Source: Bacteroidota bacterium
Lineage (GTDB): Bacteria; Bacteroidota; Bacteroidia; Cytophagales; Cyclobacteriaceae
Length of the DNA: 64,000 nucleotides
Reading direction: 5' to 3'
Assembly (NCBI GenBank): GCA_018266395.1
Contig: JAFEAM010000043.1
Location: 26,749-90,748 of the forward strand
The stretch's first letter is position 1. Each line of letters starts with the position of its first letter. A program made the translations under genes and the position numbers. Below are positions 1 through 8,944 of the stretch, in pieces. The notes beneath the pieces are model-generated. The model was given only the letters and a program-made list of their open reading frames with translations, was not told the DNA's origin and ran no database searches.

Positions 1-320
1 ACCTGGTACGGTTCAGCGAACGATCTCCCGAGGCCAGCAACAGTACCTGGAATTCAGACTTCTATCATGTGGGCGGCGGCTTCGTCCTCGATTTCAAGTG
101 GGCCGATTTGACGCTGGGTGCCACACATACGGGTGCTCAGCAAACCATTCCAAGGCCAGTTAATTTTCCTGAAAAGGCCGGCGACAAGATTTTCGGAACA
201 GGGGACACCGCAGATGTGACTTGGGACCGATGGCGTTTTGTTTTCTCTTTCTCATTTCCTTTCCTGAAGGAATATGCGAAGAAACTGGAGGAGAAGGGTT
301 CGAAGAAGGATGACAAATAA
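1..320 (+). CDS. C-terminal fragment of a probable outer-membrane beta-barrel protein (5' end outside window)
   Basis: The reading frame is open from position 3 at the left edge and ends at TAA 318-320, so about 105 C-terminal residues are visible. They alternate aromatic or hydrophobic residues with polar ones (FYHVGGGFVLDFKW, LTLGATHTG, RWRFVFSFSFPF), as in the last strands of an outer-membrane beta-barrel. A charged tail (KKLEEKGSKKDDK) follows. I do not recognise a specific family. An internal GTG at 69 is not needed as a start because the frame continues upstream without a stop. The barrel reading is an inference from strand pattern only; a secreted beta-sandwich is an alternative. Confidence 0.5.
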   Translation, partial: LVRFSERSPEASNSTWNSDFYHVGGGFVLDFKWADLTLGATHTGAQQTIPRPVNFPEKAGDKIFGTGDTADVTWDRWRFVFSFSFPFLKEYAKKLEEKGSKKDDK

Positions 321-332
321 TAACTCAGCCGG

Positions 333-1307
333 TCAGAGTGGTGTCAGTTCACCTTTCTCTTCATCCCACACTTTGAGGCGGAGGCAACGGTAAACTTCCA
401 GAGGATTCCACGATGTGGTGCCTGCGCCATGAAGTTCAGGCATGGTATGCAATGCTTCTTCAAGGCGGTAGAATGGTATTCTGGAATTGAGGTGGTGAAC
501 ATGGTGAAAACCGATGCTGGCAGTAAACCAGCGCATTACGGGACTCATGACCATAAAGCTGGTCGACTGCAGTGCTGCGTTGATGTAACTCCACTGCTGA
601 CCTTCTGCAAAGCGGGCGCCCGGAAAATTGTGCTGGCAATAAAAGAGATAGGCCCCCATGGCAGACATGATAAAGAATGGCACGACCCATGCGAGCAGTG
701 CCGTTGCCGGACCTGCGTACATCCAAATTATTGCAATGGCCGACCCGTGCAGCAACAATGAACCCAAGGAATCAAAATGCCTGCGCGGGCTTTCCATGAA
801 GGACTTAAGATTGAGCCAGTATACAAACAGGGTCAGGTATCCAAACAGGATCGTAAGCGGGTGCCGGTTGACAAGGTAGAGTTTGCGTTGGGCGGGAGTC
901 AGGGTATTGAACCGTGTCTTGCTGATAGTAGGATAAGATCCAATTCCCGACATGGTCAGTTTCGAGTTATTGTTATGGTGGTGTTCGTGCGACCTGTTCC
1001 ATATTTGTTCAGGTGCCAACACCCACAATCCGATGAACTTCATCAGGACTGGGGCAATAATTGAATTCTTCAGGATGGCCCTGTGCCGGTAATCATGGTA
1101 GATCACAAAGAGACGGACATAAAGGAGCCCGCATAGAACACTGAGGGGAATCCTTATCAGGAGGTTATCAAACAGGAAAATCATCGACAAGGTGCCCGCC
1201 AACGCTGCCAACGTAATCAGGAGTTCCAGCCAGCTTCGGATGGGGCTTTCAACAGCAAACTCCTTGCTGGCAAGTATGAGTTCTCTCTCGGATCGCATGA
1301 CCGGCAT
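333..1307 (-). CDS. Fatty acid desaturase, membrane di-iron family
   Basis: A 324-residue integral membrane protein with the three histidine clusters of membrane fatty acid desaturases: HDYRH at residues 71-75, HEHHH at 107-111 and HHVHH at 268-272. An extra QHNFPG lies near 225. These histidines bind the di-iron centre that uses O2 to introduce a double bond into an acyl chain. Hydrophobic stretches near 28-70, 85-98, 150-170 and 190-225 fit the usual four-helix arrangement with the boxes on the cytoplasmic side. ATG codons exist at 1307 and 1298; I keep the first. Its stop faces the preceding + strand gene with 12 bases between. The family is clear; substrate and double-bond position cannot be told from sequence. 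Confidence 0.88.
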   Translation of the reverse strand: MPVMRSERELILASKEFAVESPIRSWLELLITLAALAGTLSMIFLFDNLLIRIPLSVLCGLLYVRLFVIYHDYRHRAILKNSIIAPVLMKFIGLWVLAPEQIWNRSHEHHHNNNSKLTMSGIGSYPTISKTRFNTLTPAQRKLYLVNRHPLTILFGYLTLFVYWLNLKSFMESPRRHFDSLGSLLLHGSAIAIIWMYAGPATALLAWVVPFFIMSAMGAYLFYCQHNFPGARFAEGQQWSYINAALQSTSFMVMSPVMRWFTASIGFHHVHHLNSRIPFYRLEEALHTMPELHGAGTTSWNPLEVYRCLRLKVWDEEKGELTPL

Positions 1308-1363
1308 TTAGGTAAGAGTAAGACAGCAATATTAGGCTAACGTGACCAATTTCACCTAATATA

Positions 1364-2236
1364 TTATTCAACTGGCGGTCGTTTGTATTTCCATCTTTTG
1401 TGGGACCAGAGCCAGGGTACCGGGTCTTTAATAATGTCGCGCTCCAGCTTTGCCATAAAGGTATGGGCGATTGTATTCTCAGGTTCCAGTGATGGCTTCT
1501 CAGAGATCAACTCAAAATGCAGGTCATAGTAACCCCTTCGCGGGCGGCTGATTTTAAGGTAAACCACCGGGTAGTCAAATTTCGCTGCCAGCTTTTCAAA
1601 CCCTGTAAATACAGCGGTATCCTGATGCAGGAAGTTCATCCAATAACTCTTGTCGGCTGGTGCTGACTGATCGGCAATAAATGCGGTAGAAGTCAATAGG
1701 GTCCGGTTTGCCACCATATCCCGGAGCGTTTGGGCCACAGGGGTAATCCTAGTGCCGAAACGGGTCCGCATGCGCACCATCATTTTTTCAAATGGAAGGC
1801 TGGACAGCGGTCTGTAGATCACTACCAATTGGAAGCCACTGTTCAGCGTAAAGCCCGGACCTGCCCATTCCCAGTTTCCATAATGTCCTAAAACAAGGAT
1901 GACGCTCTGCTTTTCTGAACGGAATCGTTCCATGAAATCGGTCGTATGATAGGTGACTCTTTTGCGAACCTCATGCTCGGGCATCCTCAGGGTTTTGATG
2001 GTCTCAACAACGAGGTCGCAGAGATACCTGTAATAGTTCCGGGCCAGAGCCAGGATCTCTTCATCACTCCTGTCCGGGAAAGAATTTCGCAGATTCTGAA
2101 GCACTACCTCCTTACGATAACCGGTTGCCCAAAGAATGTAAAAACAGAAGTCCGAGAGAGCGTAAAGAAGAAAAAATGGCAAAGAAGATATAGTCAGGAA
2201 CAAGGCGTAGACGCCGTAGAAATACAAGGTTTGCAC
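1364..2236 (-). CDS. Lysophospholipid/lipid A acyltransferase (LpxL/HtrB family)
   Basis: A 290-residue protein with an N-terminal membrane anchor (about residues 5-37) and the HX4E catalytic signature of the LpxL/HtrB acyltransferases in GHYGNWEW (residues 117-124, H118 and E123). The YRPLS block near 141 and the FIADQSAP block near 187 are also typical. The family transfers an acyl chain to the lipid A precursor or a related lipid at the inner membrane. The start is GTG; no ATG lies close upstream in frame and the hydrophobic anchor begins at once. It sits 56 bases from the desaturase on the same strand, so both may serve membrane lipid composition. Bacteroidota often carry several paralogues, so the exact lipid acceptor is open. 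Confidence 0.85.
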   Translation of the reverse strand: MQTLYFYGVYALFLTISSLPFFLLYALSDFCFYILWATGYRKEVVLQNLRNSFPDRSDEEILALARNYYRYLCDLVVETIKTLRMPEHEVRKRVTYHTTDFMERFRSEKQSVILVLGHYGNWEWAGPGFTLNSGFQLVVIYRPLSSLPFEKMMVRMRTRFGTRITPVAQTLRDMVANRTLLTSTAFIADQSAPADKSYWMNFLHQDTAVFTGFEKLAAKFDYPVVYLKISRPRRGYYDLHFELISEKPSLEPENTIAHTFMAKLERDIIKDPVPWLWSHKRWKYKRPPVE

Positions 2237-2365
2237 AGGCAGGTATTAGGTATTGGACTGAGAATCCGACAACAACCGCCAAACTAAACAGACCTGGGCA
2301 ACAATAAGAAATAATTGCAGATTATTTCAATGGTCCATTGTTACAGTACAAAGGGTGACCTGTGC

Positions 2366-2587
2366 TCAACCCATTACCTTCCATTTCCCATCCGGGTCCT
2401 TTGTATAGGACACCCCGTTGCTCATTTCCAAAATTGTCCAGCCGTTATTGTCCCGGTGGCTTTTCCTCTCATACACTGGAATACCATTGTTCTCCCTGGT
2501 CAGGAACTTCAGGAGGGCGGGCAGGGTAGGTGGAATTTCATCCAGCCAGGAAGGCTCGTCTCCGTCGGTAACAAAAGCGCGGCTCAT
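2366..2587 (-). CDS. Small conserved hypothetical protein (73 aa)
   Basis: A 73-residue acidic protein starting MSRAFVTDGDEPSW, with the middle segment RENNGIPVYERKSHRD and the end VSYTKDPDGKWKVMG. The opening MSRAFV plus a proline-rich stretch resembles small hypothetical proteins I recall from other Cytophagales, but I cannot assign a function. It has no signal peptide, membrane helix or cysteine motif. The start is ATG. It stands alone between the acyltransferase and the divergent corA gene. Codon composition looks like real coding DNA, and the opposite-strand frames here look like shadows. Confidence 0.6.
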   Translation of the reverse strand: MSRAFVTDGDEPSWLDEIPPTLPALLKFLTRENNGIPVYERKSHRDNNGWTILEMSNGVSYTKDPDGKWKVMG

Positions 2588-2624
2588 GGTGCAAGGTAAG
2601 AATTACAATAGAGGTTGAAGAAGC

Positions 2625-2655
2625 TTTACCTGCATGCTGCAATTTCCTACTTTTA
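2625..2655 (+). promoter_or_regulatory. Possible promoter of the corA gene
   Basis: TTTA (2625-2628) is followed after 19 bases by TACTTTTA (2648-2655). This resembles the Bacteroidota -33 (TTTG) and -7 (TAnnTTTG) elements at the usual spacing. It lies immediately before the ATG codons at 2658 and 2664 and would give an almost leaderless message. Each box has one mismatch at the conserved G. Confidence 0.3.
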
Positions 2656-2657
2656 TC

Positions 2658-3671
2658 ATGGTCATGGAGAAGAAACACAGTGTCATAGAGTTGCCAGCCT
2701 CAGAGAGCGTAATCAATTGTGCCGCCTATTGTGAGGGTGTGAGGGTGGGGAGTATTGAGATCGATCAGATCAGTGAGGTTCTAAAGCAACCGGACCGGTT
2801 TGTATGGATTGGCCTGCGTGAACCGGACGCCGAGATGCTCCGCAAGATCCAGAAACAATTCGACCTCCATGAACTGGCTATTGAAGATGCCCATAGTGCG
2901 CATCAACGACCCAAAATAGAGTCCTACGGTGAGTCGCTTTTCATAGTGATGCGTACAGCGCACATGAAAGATCAGCGTATTGAAATGGGAGAGACCCACT
3001 TCTTCCTGGGAAAGAACTTTATCGTCACCATACGCCATGGCTCTTCACTTTCCTACTCCGAGGTACGTCAACGCTGCGAGAGTTCACCCAACCTTTTGAA
3101 GAAGGGCCCGGGCTTCGCGTTATATGCCGTAATGGACTCCATTGTAGACCACTATTTCCCGGTGATTGACGAGCTGGAGCGTGAACTCTCCAACCTCGAA
3201 GCGAAAGTGTTCCGGGAAAAATTCAGACGTGAAACGACAGCCAAGATTTACCGGTTGAAAAGGCAGGTACTCGAAATAAAGAGGATCGTATCACCCTTGA
3301 TCGATATCTGCAACCGTCTGATGCGGTTTGATCTCAAAATGATCGATGATGATACCAAGCCGTATTTCAGGGATATCTATGACCACACCATCAGGATCAA
3401 TGAGATGATCGACAATACGCGGGAATTGCTTTCTGCGGCGCTGGAAGCCAACCTTTCCATGCTCTCGATCTCACAAAGTGAAATATCAAAAAGCTTTGCA
3501 GGCTGGGCGGCGCTGATCGGTATTCCAACCATGGTGGCAGGAATCTACGGTATGAATTTCAAGTACATGCCTGAACTTGATTGGAAATATGGATACCCGG
3601 CAGTGATGACAGTCACAGTGGGGCTTTGCGTGGCGCTTTATCTGAGGTTTAAGAAGTCAGGGTGGCTGTAG
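2658..3671 (+). CDS. corA: CorA-type Mg2+/Co2+ transporter
   Basis: About 337 residues with the CorA layout: a soluble N-terminal domain, a long charged helix region (DELERELSNLEAKVFREKFRRETTAKI split across about 173-200) and two C-terminal transmembrane helices. The family signature YGMN followed by FKYMPEL lies at the end of the first helix. CorA forms a homopentameric channel for Mg2+ and related divalent ions in the inner membrane. I chose ATG 2658 (MVMEKK). An ATG at 2634 would overlap the candidate promoter, and 2664 is also possible. The gene is single and divergent from its left neighbour. Confidence 0.92.
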   Translation: MVMEKKHSVIELPASESVINCAAYCEGVRVGSIEIDQISEVLKQPDRFVWIGLREPDAEMLRKIQKQFDLHELAIEDAHSAHQRPKIESYGESLFIVMRTAHMKDQRIEMGETHFFLGKNFIVTIRHGSSLSYSEVRQRCESSPNLLKKGPGFALYAVMDSIVDHYFPVIDELERELSNLEAKVFREKFRRETTAKIYRLKRQVLEIKRIVSPLIDICNRLMRFDLKMIDDDTKPYFRDIYDHTIRINEMIDNTRELLSAALEANLSMLSISQSEISKSFAGWAALIGIPTMVAGIYGMNFKYMPELDWKYGYPAVMTVTVGLCVALYLRFKKSGWL

Positions 3672-3725
3672 TCTAAATTTCAGATTATAGATATTTCAGA
3701 TCTCAGATATCTCAGATTTCAAATT
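3672..3725. repeat. TCAGAT-type simple repeat between convergent genes
   Basis: The 54 bases between the ends of corA and the amidohydrolase are AT-rich. They consist largely of repeated TTTCAGAT / CTCAGAT motifs (CAGAT recurs at least four times) with small self-complementary pieces such as GATATC. Similar simple intergenic repeats are common in Bacteroidota. No clear stem with a T-run is visible, so I do not call it a terminator. Confidence 0.5.
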
Positions 3726-5420
3726 CTAGTTTCTGGTTTCAGATTGGTAGATAACCCTGCCGTCAAAGATGGTCATCCACACTTTCGTCTTGGCAATATC
3801 CATCGGAGGAATGGTGAAAAGATCCTGCGAAAGCACTACAAGATCTGCGAGATAGCCCGGCTTGATCTGACCCTTTACGTTTTCCTCGAATGATGAGATG
3901 GCACCGGCTCGTGTATAGGCGAGAAGTGCCTCTTTTACTGTGATGGCCTGTTCAGGCACATAGCCACCTTCCGGATATCCATCCGGCGTTCTGCGGTTCA
4001 CTGCAATGTGAATGCCATGCAGCGGATCCACGTTGATACAGGCCGGCCAGTCACTTCCATAAACCAGTGATGCGCCGGCCTTCATCAATGAATTCCATGC
4101 AAACGCGTACCTGGTTCTCTCCGGGCCTGCAGCCCTGGTCCAGACCGCGCTGGTGCCTGGATCCGCATGGATGGGTTGCATGCTGGCCCAAACACCCAAT
4201 GTCTTGAATCGTGGAATATCAACGGGCGACACGGATTCTATGTGCTCTATGCGGTGTCTGCGCTCTCGCGCCGGATTCTGCCTTGTCGCCAGTTCATAAG
4301 CATCAAGCGCTTCCCTGACCGCGCCATCGCCGATGGCATGAACAGTCAAGTGAAATCCCTTTGCATCCAGTTGCTGAACCCTTGACCGGTATTGATCTGC
4401 AGGCCAGGAGAGCGTTCCCTTCTCGCCGTGACTCACATCGCTATAGGGCTCGAGCATAGCACCGGTATGTGATTCGATTACACCGTCGATCATGAATTTG
4501 ATCGCGTCGGCCTTGAGCATCGGGTTGGCGGTGCCCAATGAATCACGGATGAGCACTACACTGTCCATGTATGAATCTGTTGCGTCCTTACCGATGGAGA
4601 AAGAAGAACGATAGCGGATGGTCAATTCATTGCCGGAAAGCAATTCGCGATAAAGCGACAGTTCAGCAGGATCACCGTTGGCATTGTGTACGCTGGTGAT
4701 GCCAAGACGGGCGGCCATCTTCAGGCCCAGCCGGATGGCATCGAGGTTTTCTTTTCGGGTGGGGTCAGGAATGAACTTACTTACAAGTCGTTTGGCACCT
4801 TCCAATAGAGCACCGGTGGGCTGTCGCCTGGTGTCAATGATGACTTTGCCAAAACCATCGAAAGGGGTATTACTGTCCACACCGGCCAACTTAAGGGCAG
4901 CACGATTTGCCCATGCGCTGTGACCGTCATAAGCAGTAAGGAACACCGGGCGGTGAACAGTGTCAATGGCATGAAGGGTGGTTGCATCCGGCATTCCGGA
5001 TTCAAAACTTGTGTATTGCCATCCGCGGCCCATAATCCATTGCGATTCAGGATGATCCTTCGCAAACGCCAGTACCTTTTCAGCGATCTCCATTGGTGTC
5101 CTGGCATCATTCAGGTCCACCCGGGCCAGTCCCAGGGACCCGCTCAGGAAATGAATGTGTGCATCGTTGAATCCGGGAATAACGAGGCGGCCATGCAGAT
5201 CAACCACCGTGGTGTTTTTTCCAGCCAACTTCGAAATTTCTGCGGAGTTTCCGGTTTGAAGAATCTTGTTCCCCCTGATGGCAACAGCCTCTGCAAAAGA
5301 TCCTTCATCATCGGCGGTCCAGATCTTTCCGTTAGTGAGGACCAAGTCAGGTGCAGCTGAATCTTTGCTGCAAGACGATAGGAGCGTAAGTGCCAGGAGA
5401 TATAGAAGTACTACACGCAT
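3726..5420 (-). CDS. Lipoprotein amidohydrolase (YtcJ-like, metal-dependent)
   Basis: A 564-residue exported amidohydrolase. Counting from ATG 5420, the N-terminus is a lipoprotein signal (MRVVLLYLLALTLLSSC, lipobox cysteine 17). The start of the composite beta domain follows (LVLTNGKIWTADD), then the metal-binding HIH at 88-90 in PGFNDAHIHF. Later motifs are VHAIGDGA, RIEHIE and GSDWP, all typical of the YtcJ/amidohydrolase 3 family. These enzymes hydrolyse amides or cyclic amides using one or two divalent metals; the substrate here is unknown. A longer frame back to 5456 starts with TTG and would bury the signal peptide, so ATG 5420 is preferred. It follows the SDR-like gene by 32 bases on the same strand. 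Confidence 0.85.
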   Translation of the reverse strand: MRVVLLYLLALTLLSSCSKDSAAPDLVLTNGKIWTADDEGSFAEAVAIRGNKILQTGNSAEISKLAGKNTTVVDLHGRLVIPGFNDAHIHFLSGSLGLARVDLNDARTPMEIAEKVLAFAKDHPESQWIMGRGWQYTSFESGMPDATTLHAIDTVHRPVFLTAYDGHSAWANRAALKLAGVDSNTPFDGFGKVIIDTRRQPTGALLEGAKRLVSKFIPDPTRKENLDAIRLGLKMAARLGITSVHNANGDPAELSLYRELLSGNELTIRYRSSFSIGKDATDSYMDSVVLIRDSLGTANPMLKADAIKFMIDGVIESHTGAMLEPYSDVSHGEKGTLSWPADQYRSRVQQLDAKGFHLTVHAIGDGAVREALDAYELATRQNPARERRHRIEHIESVSPVDIPRFKTLGVWASMQPIHADPGTSAVWTRAAGPERTRYAFAWNSLMKAGASLVYGSDWPACINVDPLHGIHIAVNRRTPDGYPEGGYVPEQAITVKEALLAYTRAGAISSFEENVKGQIKPGYLADLVVLSQDLFTIPPMDIAKTKVWMTIFDGRVIYQSETRN

Positions 5421-5452
5421 AAGGATGTGCTGATTACAGATGAAACAGTAAG

Positions 5453-6118
5453 TCAATTCTTTGAAGCAAGCTCAACAATGTCTTTCACCTCCAGCACGGA
5501 TTTGTCATAACCCAGCCGCACGCAGTTGATCATTGCCTTTCCCAATTCAGCAAGGGTACTGACGCTTCCCGGAAATAGTTTACGCAAAGCAGGGTACATC
5601 CATCCGATATATTTGTAGAACGACAAGACATTTTTCAGCCCGGGAGTAGGGTGCATATAGCCAGGCCTGAAGTTATAGACTTTCCTGAACGGGAGCTTCA
5701 TCAGGTCATTTTCAGTTTTTCCCTTAACGCGTGCCCACATTACCCTGCCCTGTTCGGTGCTGTCGGTACCTGCACCTGAAACATAAGTGAAAATCATGTC
5801 CGGATTCAGCTTTGACAGTACGCCGGCCACGTGCAGGGTCAGGTCATAAGTAAGATGACGGTACTGATCTTCTTTCATGCCAACCGAAGATACACCCAGG
5901 CAAAAGAAGCAAGCCTGGTATCCTGACAGCTGAGCCTGAAGAGGAGTGATGTCATGGAAGTCTGAGTGAATTATCTCTTTCAATTTGGGGTGTTGTACCC
6001 CGCAACTGCGACGGTTAATTACCAATACCAATTGAACATCGGCGTGCTGAAGGCACTCATGCAAGACTCCTTCTCCCACCATCCCTGTCGCACCTGTAAT
6101 GATTACGTTAAAGCCCAT
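5453..6118 (-). CDS. NAD(P)-binding SDR-like epimerase family protein
   Basis: A 221-residue Rossmann protein. The nucleotide-binding motif GATGMVG is at residues 9-15, followed by a basic NRR (residues 35-37) that could favour NADP(H). FTYVSGAGTD near 110-119 and FRPGYMHP near 150 are typical of atypical short-chain dehydrogenases of the NAD-dependent epimerase/dehydratase superfamily. There is no signal peptide, so it is cytoplasmic. The classical YxxxK pair is not obvious, so it may be a reductase or a non-catalytic binder. Start is ATG. It probably leads a two-gene unit with the downstream amidohydrolase. Confidence 0.8.
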   Translation of the reverse strand: MGFNVIITGATGMVGEGVLHECLQHADVQLVLVINRRSCGVQHPKLKEIIHSDFHDITPLQAQLSGYQACFFCLGVSSVGMKEDQYRHLTYDLTLHVAGVLSKLNPDMIFTYVSGAGTDSTEQGRVMWARVKGKTENDLMKLPFRKVYNFRPGYMHPTPGLKNVLSFYKYIGWMYPALRKLFPGSVSTLAELGKAMINCVRLGYDKSVLEVKDIVELASKN

Positions 6119-6259
6119 TTTTTGCCCTTTTATACGGACGTGCCAAAGTTACAGCTTTCATGACCGATGACTTCCAAAATCCTCTTCCACTCATAACAAT
6201 TGTCATGCGCGCGCCCCTGTTTTTTTTATTAACTTTCACCAGCATAAACTACAACTATC

Positions 6260-6721
6260 ATGGCGCATTACAAGTTGCAGATCAATGGCAAGTCGGTTGA
6301 GACGGACGTTGAACCAGACACCCCGTTGTTGTGGGTGCTCCGGGATCATCTGGGAATGGTGGGCACCAAGTACGGCTGCGGTATAGGGCAATGCGGAGCC
6401 TGCACGGTTCACTTCAACGGGAACGCAGTAAAGTCCTGCAGCCTCCCGGTTTCGGCAGTGGGTACCAACAAGATCACCACGATTGAAGGGCTTTCCGAGA
6501 AGGGAGATCATCCCCTGCAACTGGCATGGGATGAGGTCGATGTTCCACAGTGTGGCTATTGCCAGGCTGGTCAGATCATGACCGCTGCTGCCTTACTGAA
6601 CAAGAATCCCAGGCCCTCTGGAGAGGAAATTGACAATGCCATGAATGGCAATATCTGCCGTTGCGGTACCTATCACCGCATTCACGAGGCAGTTGTTCTC
6701 GCCAGCACTAAAATGAAATAA
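6260..6721 (+). CDS. iorA: [2Fe-2S] small subunit of a molybdenum hydroxylase (IorA-like)
   Basis: A 153-residue electron-transfer subunit carrying two [2Fe-2S] clusters. Cysteines 40, 45, 48 and 60 form the plant-ferredoxin-type site (YGCGIGQCGAC, then KSC). Cysteines 98, 101, 133 and 135 form the helical-bundle site (QCGYCQAG, NICRCGTYHR). Layout and length match the alpha subunit of isoquinoline 1-oxidoreductase and related aldehyde oxidases. Its stop is two bases before the ATG of the large subunit, so the two are translationally linked. The protein passes electrons from the molybdenum site to an external acceptor. No FAD subunit gene is next to it, which fits the two-subunit Ior type. 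The gene symbol reflects the family, not a proven substrate. Confidence 0.9.
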   Translation: MAHYKLQINGKSVETDVEPDTPLLWVLRDHLGMVGTKYGCGIGQCGACTVHFNGNAVKSCSLPVSAVGTNKITTIEGLSEKGDHPLQLAWDEVDVPQCGYCQAGQIMTAAALLNKNPRPSGEEIDNAMNGNICRCGTYHRIHEAVVLASTKMK

Positions 6722-6723
6722 CC

Positions 6724-8877
6724 ATGCAAACCAACTATACATCTAGCAGGCGTAACTTCCTGAAATTGACCGCTGCTGCAGGCGGAGGCCTTATGTTAGG
6801 CTTCACGTGGAGTATGAAGGCCATGGCCGACAGTGTGGATGGTCTGGCACCGGCAGGTGAGCTGACCTTTAACAGCTACCTCGCTATTTCGCCCGATGAT
6901 ATTATCACCATCTATTCACCAAATCCGGAATTGGGTCAGAACATAAAGACATCGTTCCCGATGATCGTAGCCGATGAGTTGGATGCAGACTGGTCCAAGG
7001 TAAAAGTGGTCCAGGCTGCCCTGGACACCAAGAAATATGAACGGCAACTCACCGGTGGAAGCGGAGCAGTTCCGCACAGTTGGGAAAGACTGCGAAAGGC
7101 CGGAGCCACAGCCCGTCAAATGCTGATGGAGGCAGGCGCCAAACGCTGGAACACTTCCATTGACAATGTGACAACCGACAACGGCTTTGTGGTCAACAAA
7201 TCCAACGGCCAGAAATTGACTTATGGTGCGCTCGCAACAGACGCTGCAAAAGGCGTAGTCCCTGCCGATGTGAAATTGAAAGACCGGAAGGATTTCAAAC
7301 TCATTGGCAAGTTTGTGCGGGGGGTGGACAACAAGGCAATGATAACAGGGAAACCTCTGTTTGGCCTTGACTTCTACCGGGAAGGGATGCTCTATGCCAT
7401 GGTGGTGAGGCCGGAAGCCTTTGGTCAGAAATTGAAAGGATTTGACGCTACCGCTGCCAAAGCTGTCCCCGGGATTATCGATGTTGTATCCTTTAAAAAC
7501 AGTGTCGCGGTTGTTGGCAAGTCAACCTGGCAAGTCAACAAGGCCAGGAAACTCCTGAAGATTGAGTACGAGATTGAGACTCCCCTTGAGAGCACACCCG
7601 ATCATGATAAACTCTTCAAAGACCTGCTTGAAAGCAAGGACGCTACTGCACGTCGTAAAGATGGCGATGTAGAGGCTGCATTTAAGAGCGCTGCCAAAGT
7701 GATCAAGGCAGAATATCAGTGTCCCTTCCTTTCTCACTCTCCAATGGAGCCCATGAACTTCTTTGCCCATGTGAAGGAGAACAGTTGCGAACTGATCGGC
7801 CCATCGCAGACTCCGGACATGGCGCGGCAGGAGACGGCTAAACTATTGGGTATTCCTCCTGATAATATCACACTGGAACTCACAAGATTAGGTGGCGGTT
7901 TTGGAAGAAGATTAAAGGCTGATTATGTACTGGAGGCCGTCGAGGTTTCGAGGCTCATGAAGGCTCCGGTGAAAGTAATATGGACACGCGAGGATGACAT
8001 GACTGGTGGCAGCTACAGACCAGCAGTACGTTATCGTTTTGAAGCAGCCCTCGATGCTTCCAACAACCTGACAGGGTACCGCCTTAGGGGTGTGGGCATA
8101 AACAGTGGGAATCCGACCAGAGAAGACAATTTTCCTTCAGGGGCAGTTGACAACCTTCTGATTGAATCGGTGGAGTACAAATCGCCGATCACTACTGGGG
8201 CGTGGCGCGCACCTATTACCAATTTCCTTGCGTTTGCAGAACAGTCTTTCCTGGATGAAGTGGCCCAGATCGTGGGCATGGATCCGGTGCAATTCCGTCT
8301 CAAACTCCTGGATCGCGCCAAGCAGAACCCGGTTGGAGCAATCAAGTATGACATCGACCGTATGAAGGCTGTTATCCAACTTGCAGCAGACAAGGCGGGC
8401 TGGGGTAAGAAGCCCAATATTGCTCAGGGGTTCAGTGTTTATTTCTCTCACCGTTCCTATGTGGCACAGGTGGCTGAAATAGAAATGAAGCAGAACAAAC
8501 CCGTGCTGAAGAAAATTTATGCTGCAGCCGACTGCGGCGTAGTGATCAATCAAAGTGGCTCACTACAACAGGTGAAAGGAGGAATAGTGGATGGGCTTGG
8601 ACATGCCATGTTTGGAAGCCTGACGTTCAAGAATGGCGTGCCTGAGCAAAATAACTTTAACAACTACAGGCTTATCCGGATGAAGGAGGTACCTGAAGTG
8701 GAAGTGCATTTTGTGGACAACGGGATTGATCCTACAGGACTTGGTGAGCCTGCGTTGCCTCCCACAGGCGGTGCGGTAGCAAACGCGTACTACAAAGCAA
8801 CCGGGAAACGCCTTCATGATCAGCCTTTTATCAGGCAGGAAGAAATGAAAGGAGTGACCCTGGGAGAGCGCATGTGA
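6724..8877 (+). CDS. iorB: Molybdopterin-binding large subunit of a molybdenum hydroxylase (IorB-like), Tat-exported
   Basis: A 717-residue catalytic subunit. A twin-arginine signal (SSRRNFLKLTAAAGGG, arginines 9-10) indicates folded export to the periplasm with its cofactor. The glycine-rich LGGGFGRR near 389-396 contacts molybdopterin cytosine dinucleotide. The late block LGEPALPPTGGAVANA holds the conserved glutamate near 675 expected to act as base. The IorB family hydroxylates N-heterocycles or oxidises aldehydes with water as oxygen source. The gene follows the iron-sulfur subunit at two bases. No XdhC-type maturation factor or MCD synthesis gene is in the window. The substrate is not predictable from sequence alone. 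Confidence 0.9.
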   Translation: MQTNYTSSRRNFLKLTAAAGGGLMLGFTWSMKAMADSVDGLAPAGELTFNSYLAISPDDIITIYSPNPELGQNIKTSFPMIVADELDADWSKVKVVQAALDTKKYERQLTGGSGAVPHSWERLRKAGATARQMLMEAGAKRWNTSIDNVTTDNGFVVNKSNGQKLTYGALATDAAKGVVPADVKLKDRKDFKLIGKFVRGVDNKAMITGKPLFGLDFYREGMLYAMVVRPEAFGQKLKGFDATAAKAVPGIIDVVSFKNSVAVVGKSTWQVNKARKLLKIEYEIETPLESTPDHDKLFKDLLESKDATARRKDGDVEAAFKSAAKVIKAEYQCPFLSHSPMEPMNFFAHVKENSCELIGPSQTPDMARQETAKLLGIPPDNITLELTRLGGGFGRRLKADYVLEAVEVSRLMKAPVKVIWTREDDMTGGSYRPAVRYRFEAALDASNNLTGYRLRGVGINSGNPTREDNFPSGAVDNLLIESVEYKSPITTGAWRAPITNFLAFAEQSFLDEVAQIVGMDPVQFRLKLLDRAKQNPVGAIKYDIDRMKAVIQLAADKAGWGKKPNIAQGFSVYFSHRSYVAQVAEIEMKQNKPVLKKIYAAADCGVVINQSGSLQQVKGGIVDGLGHAMFGSLTFKNGVPEQNNFNNYRLIRMKEVPEVEVHFVDNGIDPTGLGEPALPPTGGAVANAYYKATGKRLHDQPFIRQEEMKGVTLGERM

Positions 8878-8944
8878 CATTGCACCTTTGACGTTTGGAA
8901 TGCGTTAATAGAAGTAGAGATTACTAGGACCTAAGACGTGTTAT

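Noticed and set aside
5421-5456. Longer start of the amidohydrolase (TTG at 5456)
   Set aside because: Would hide the lipoprotein signal; ATG 5420 gives a perfect lipobox.
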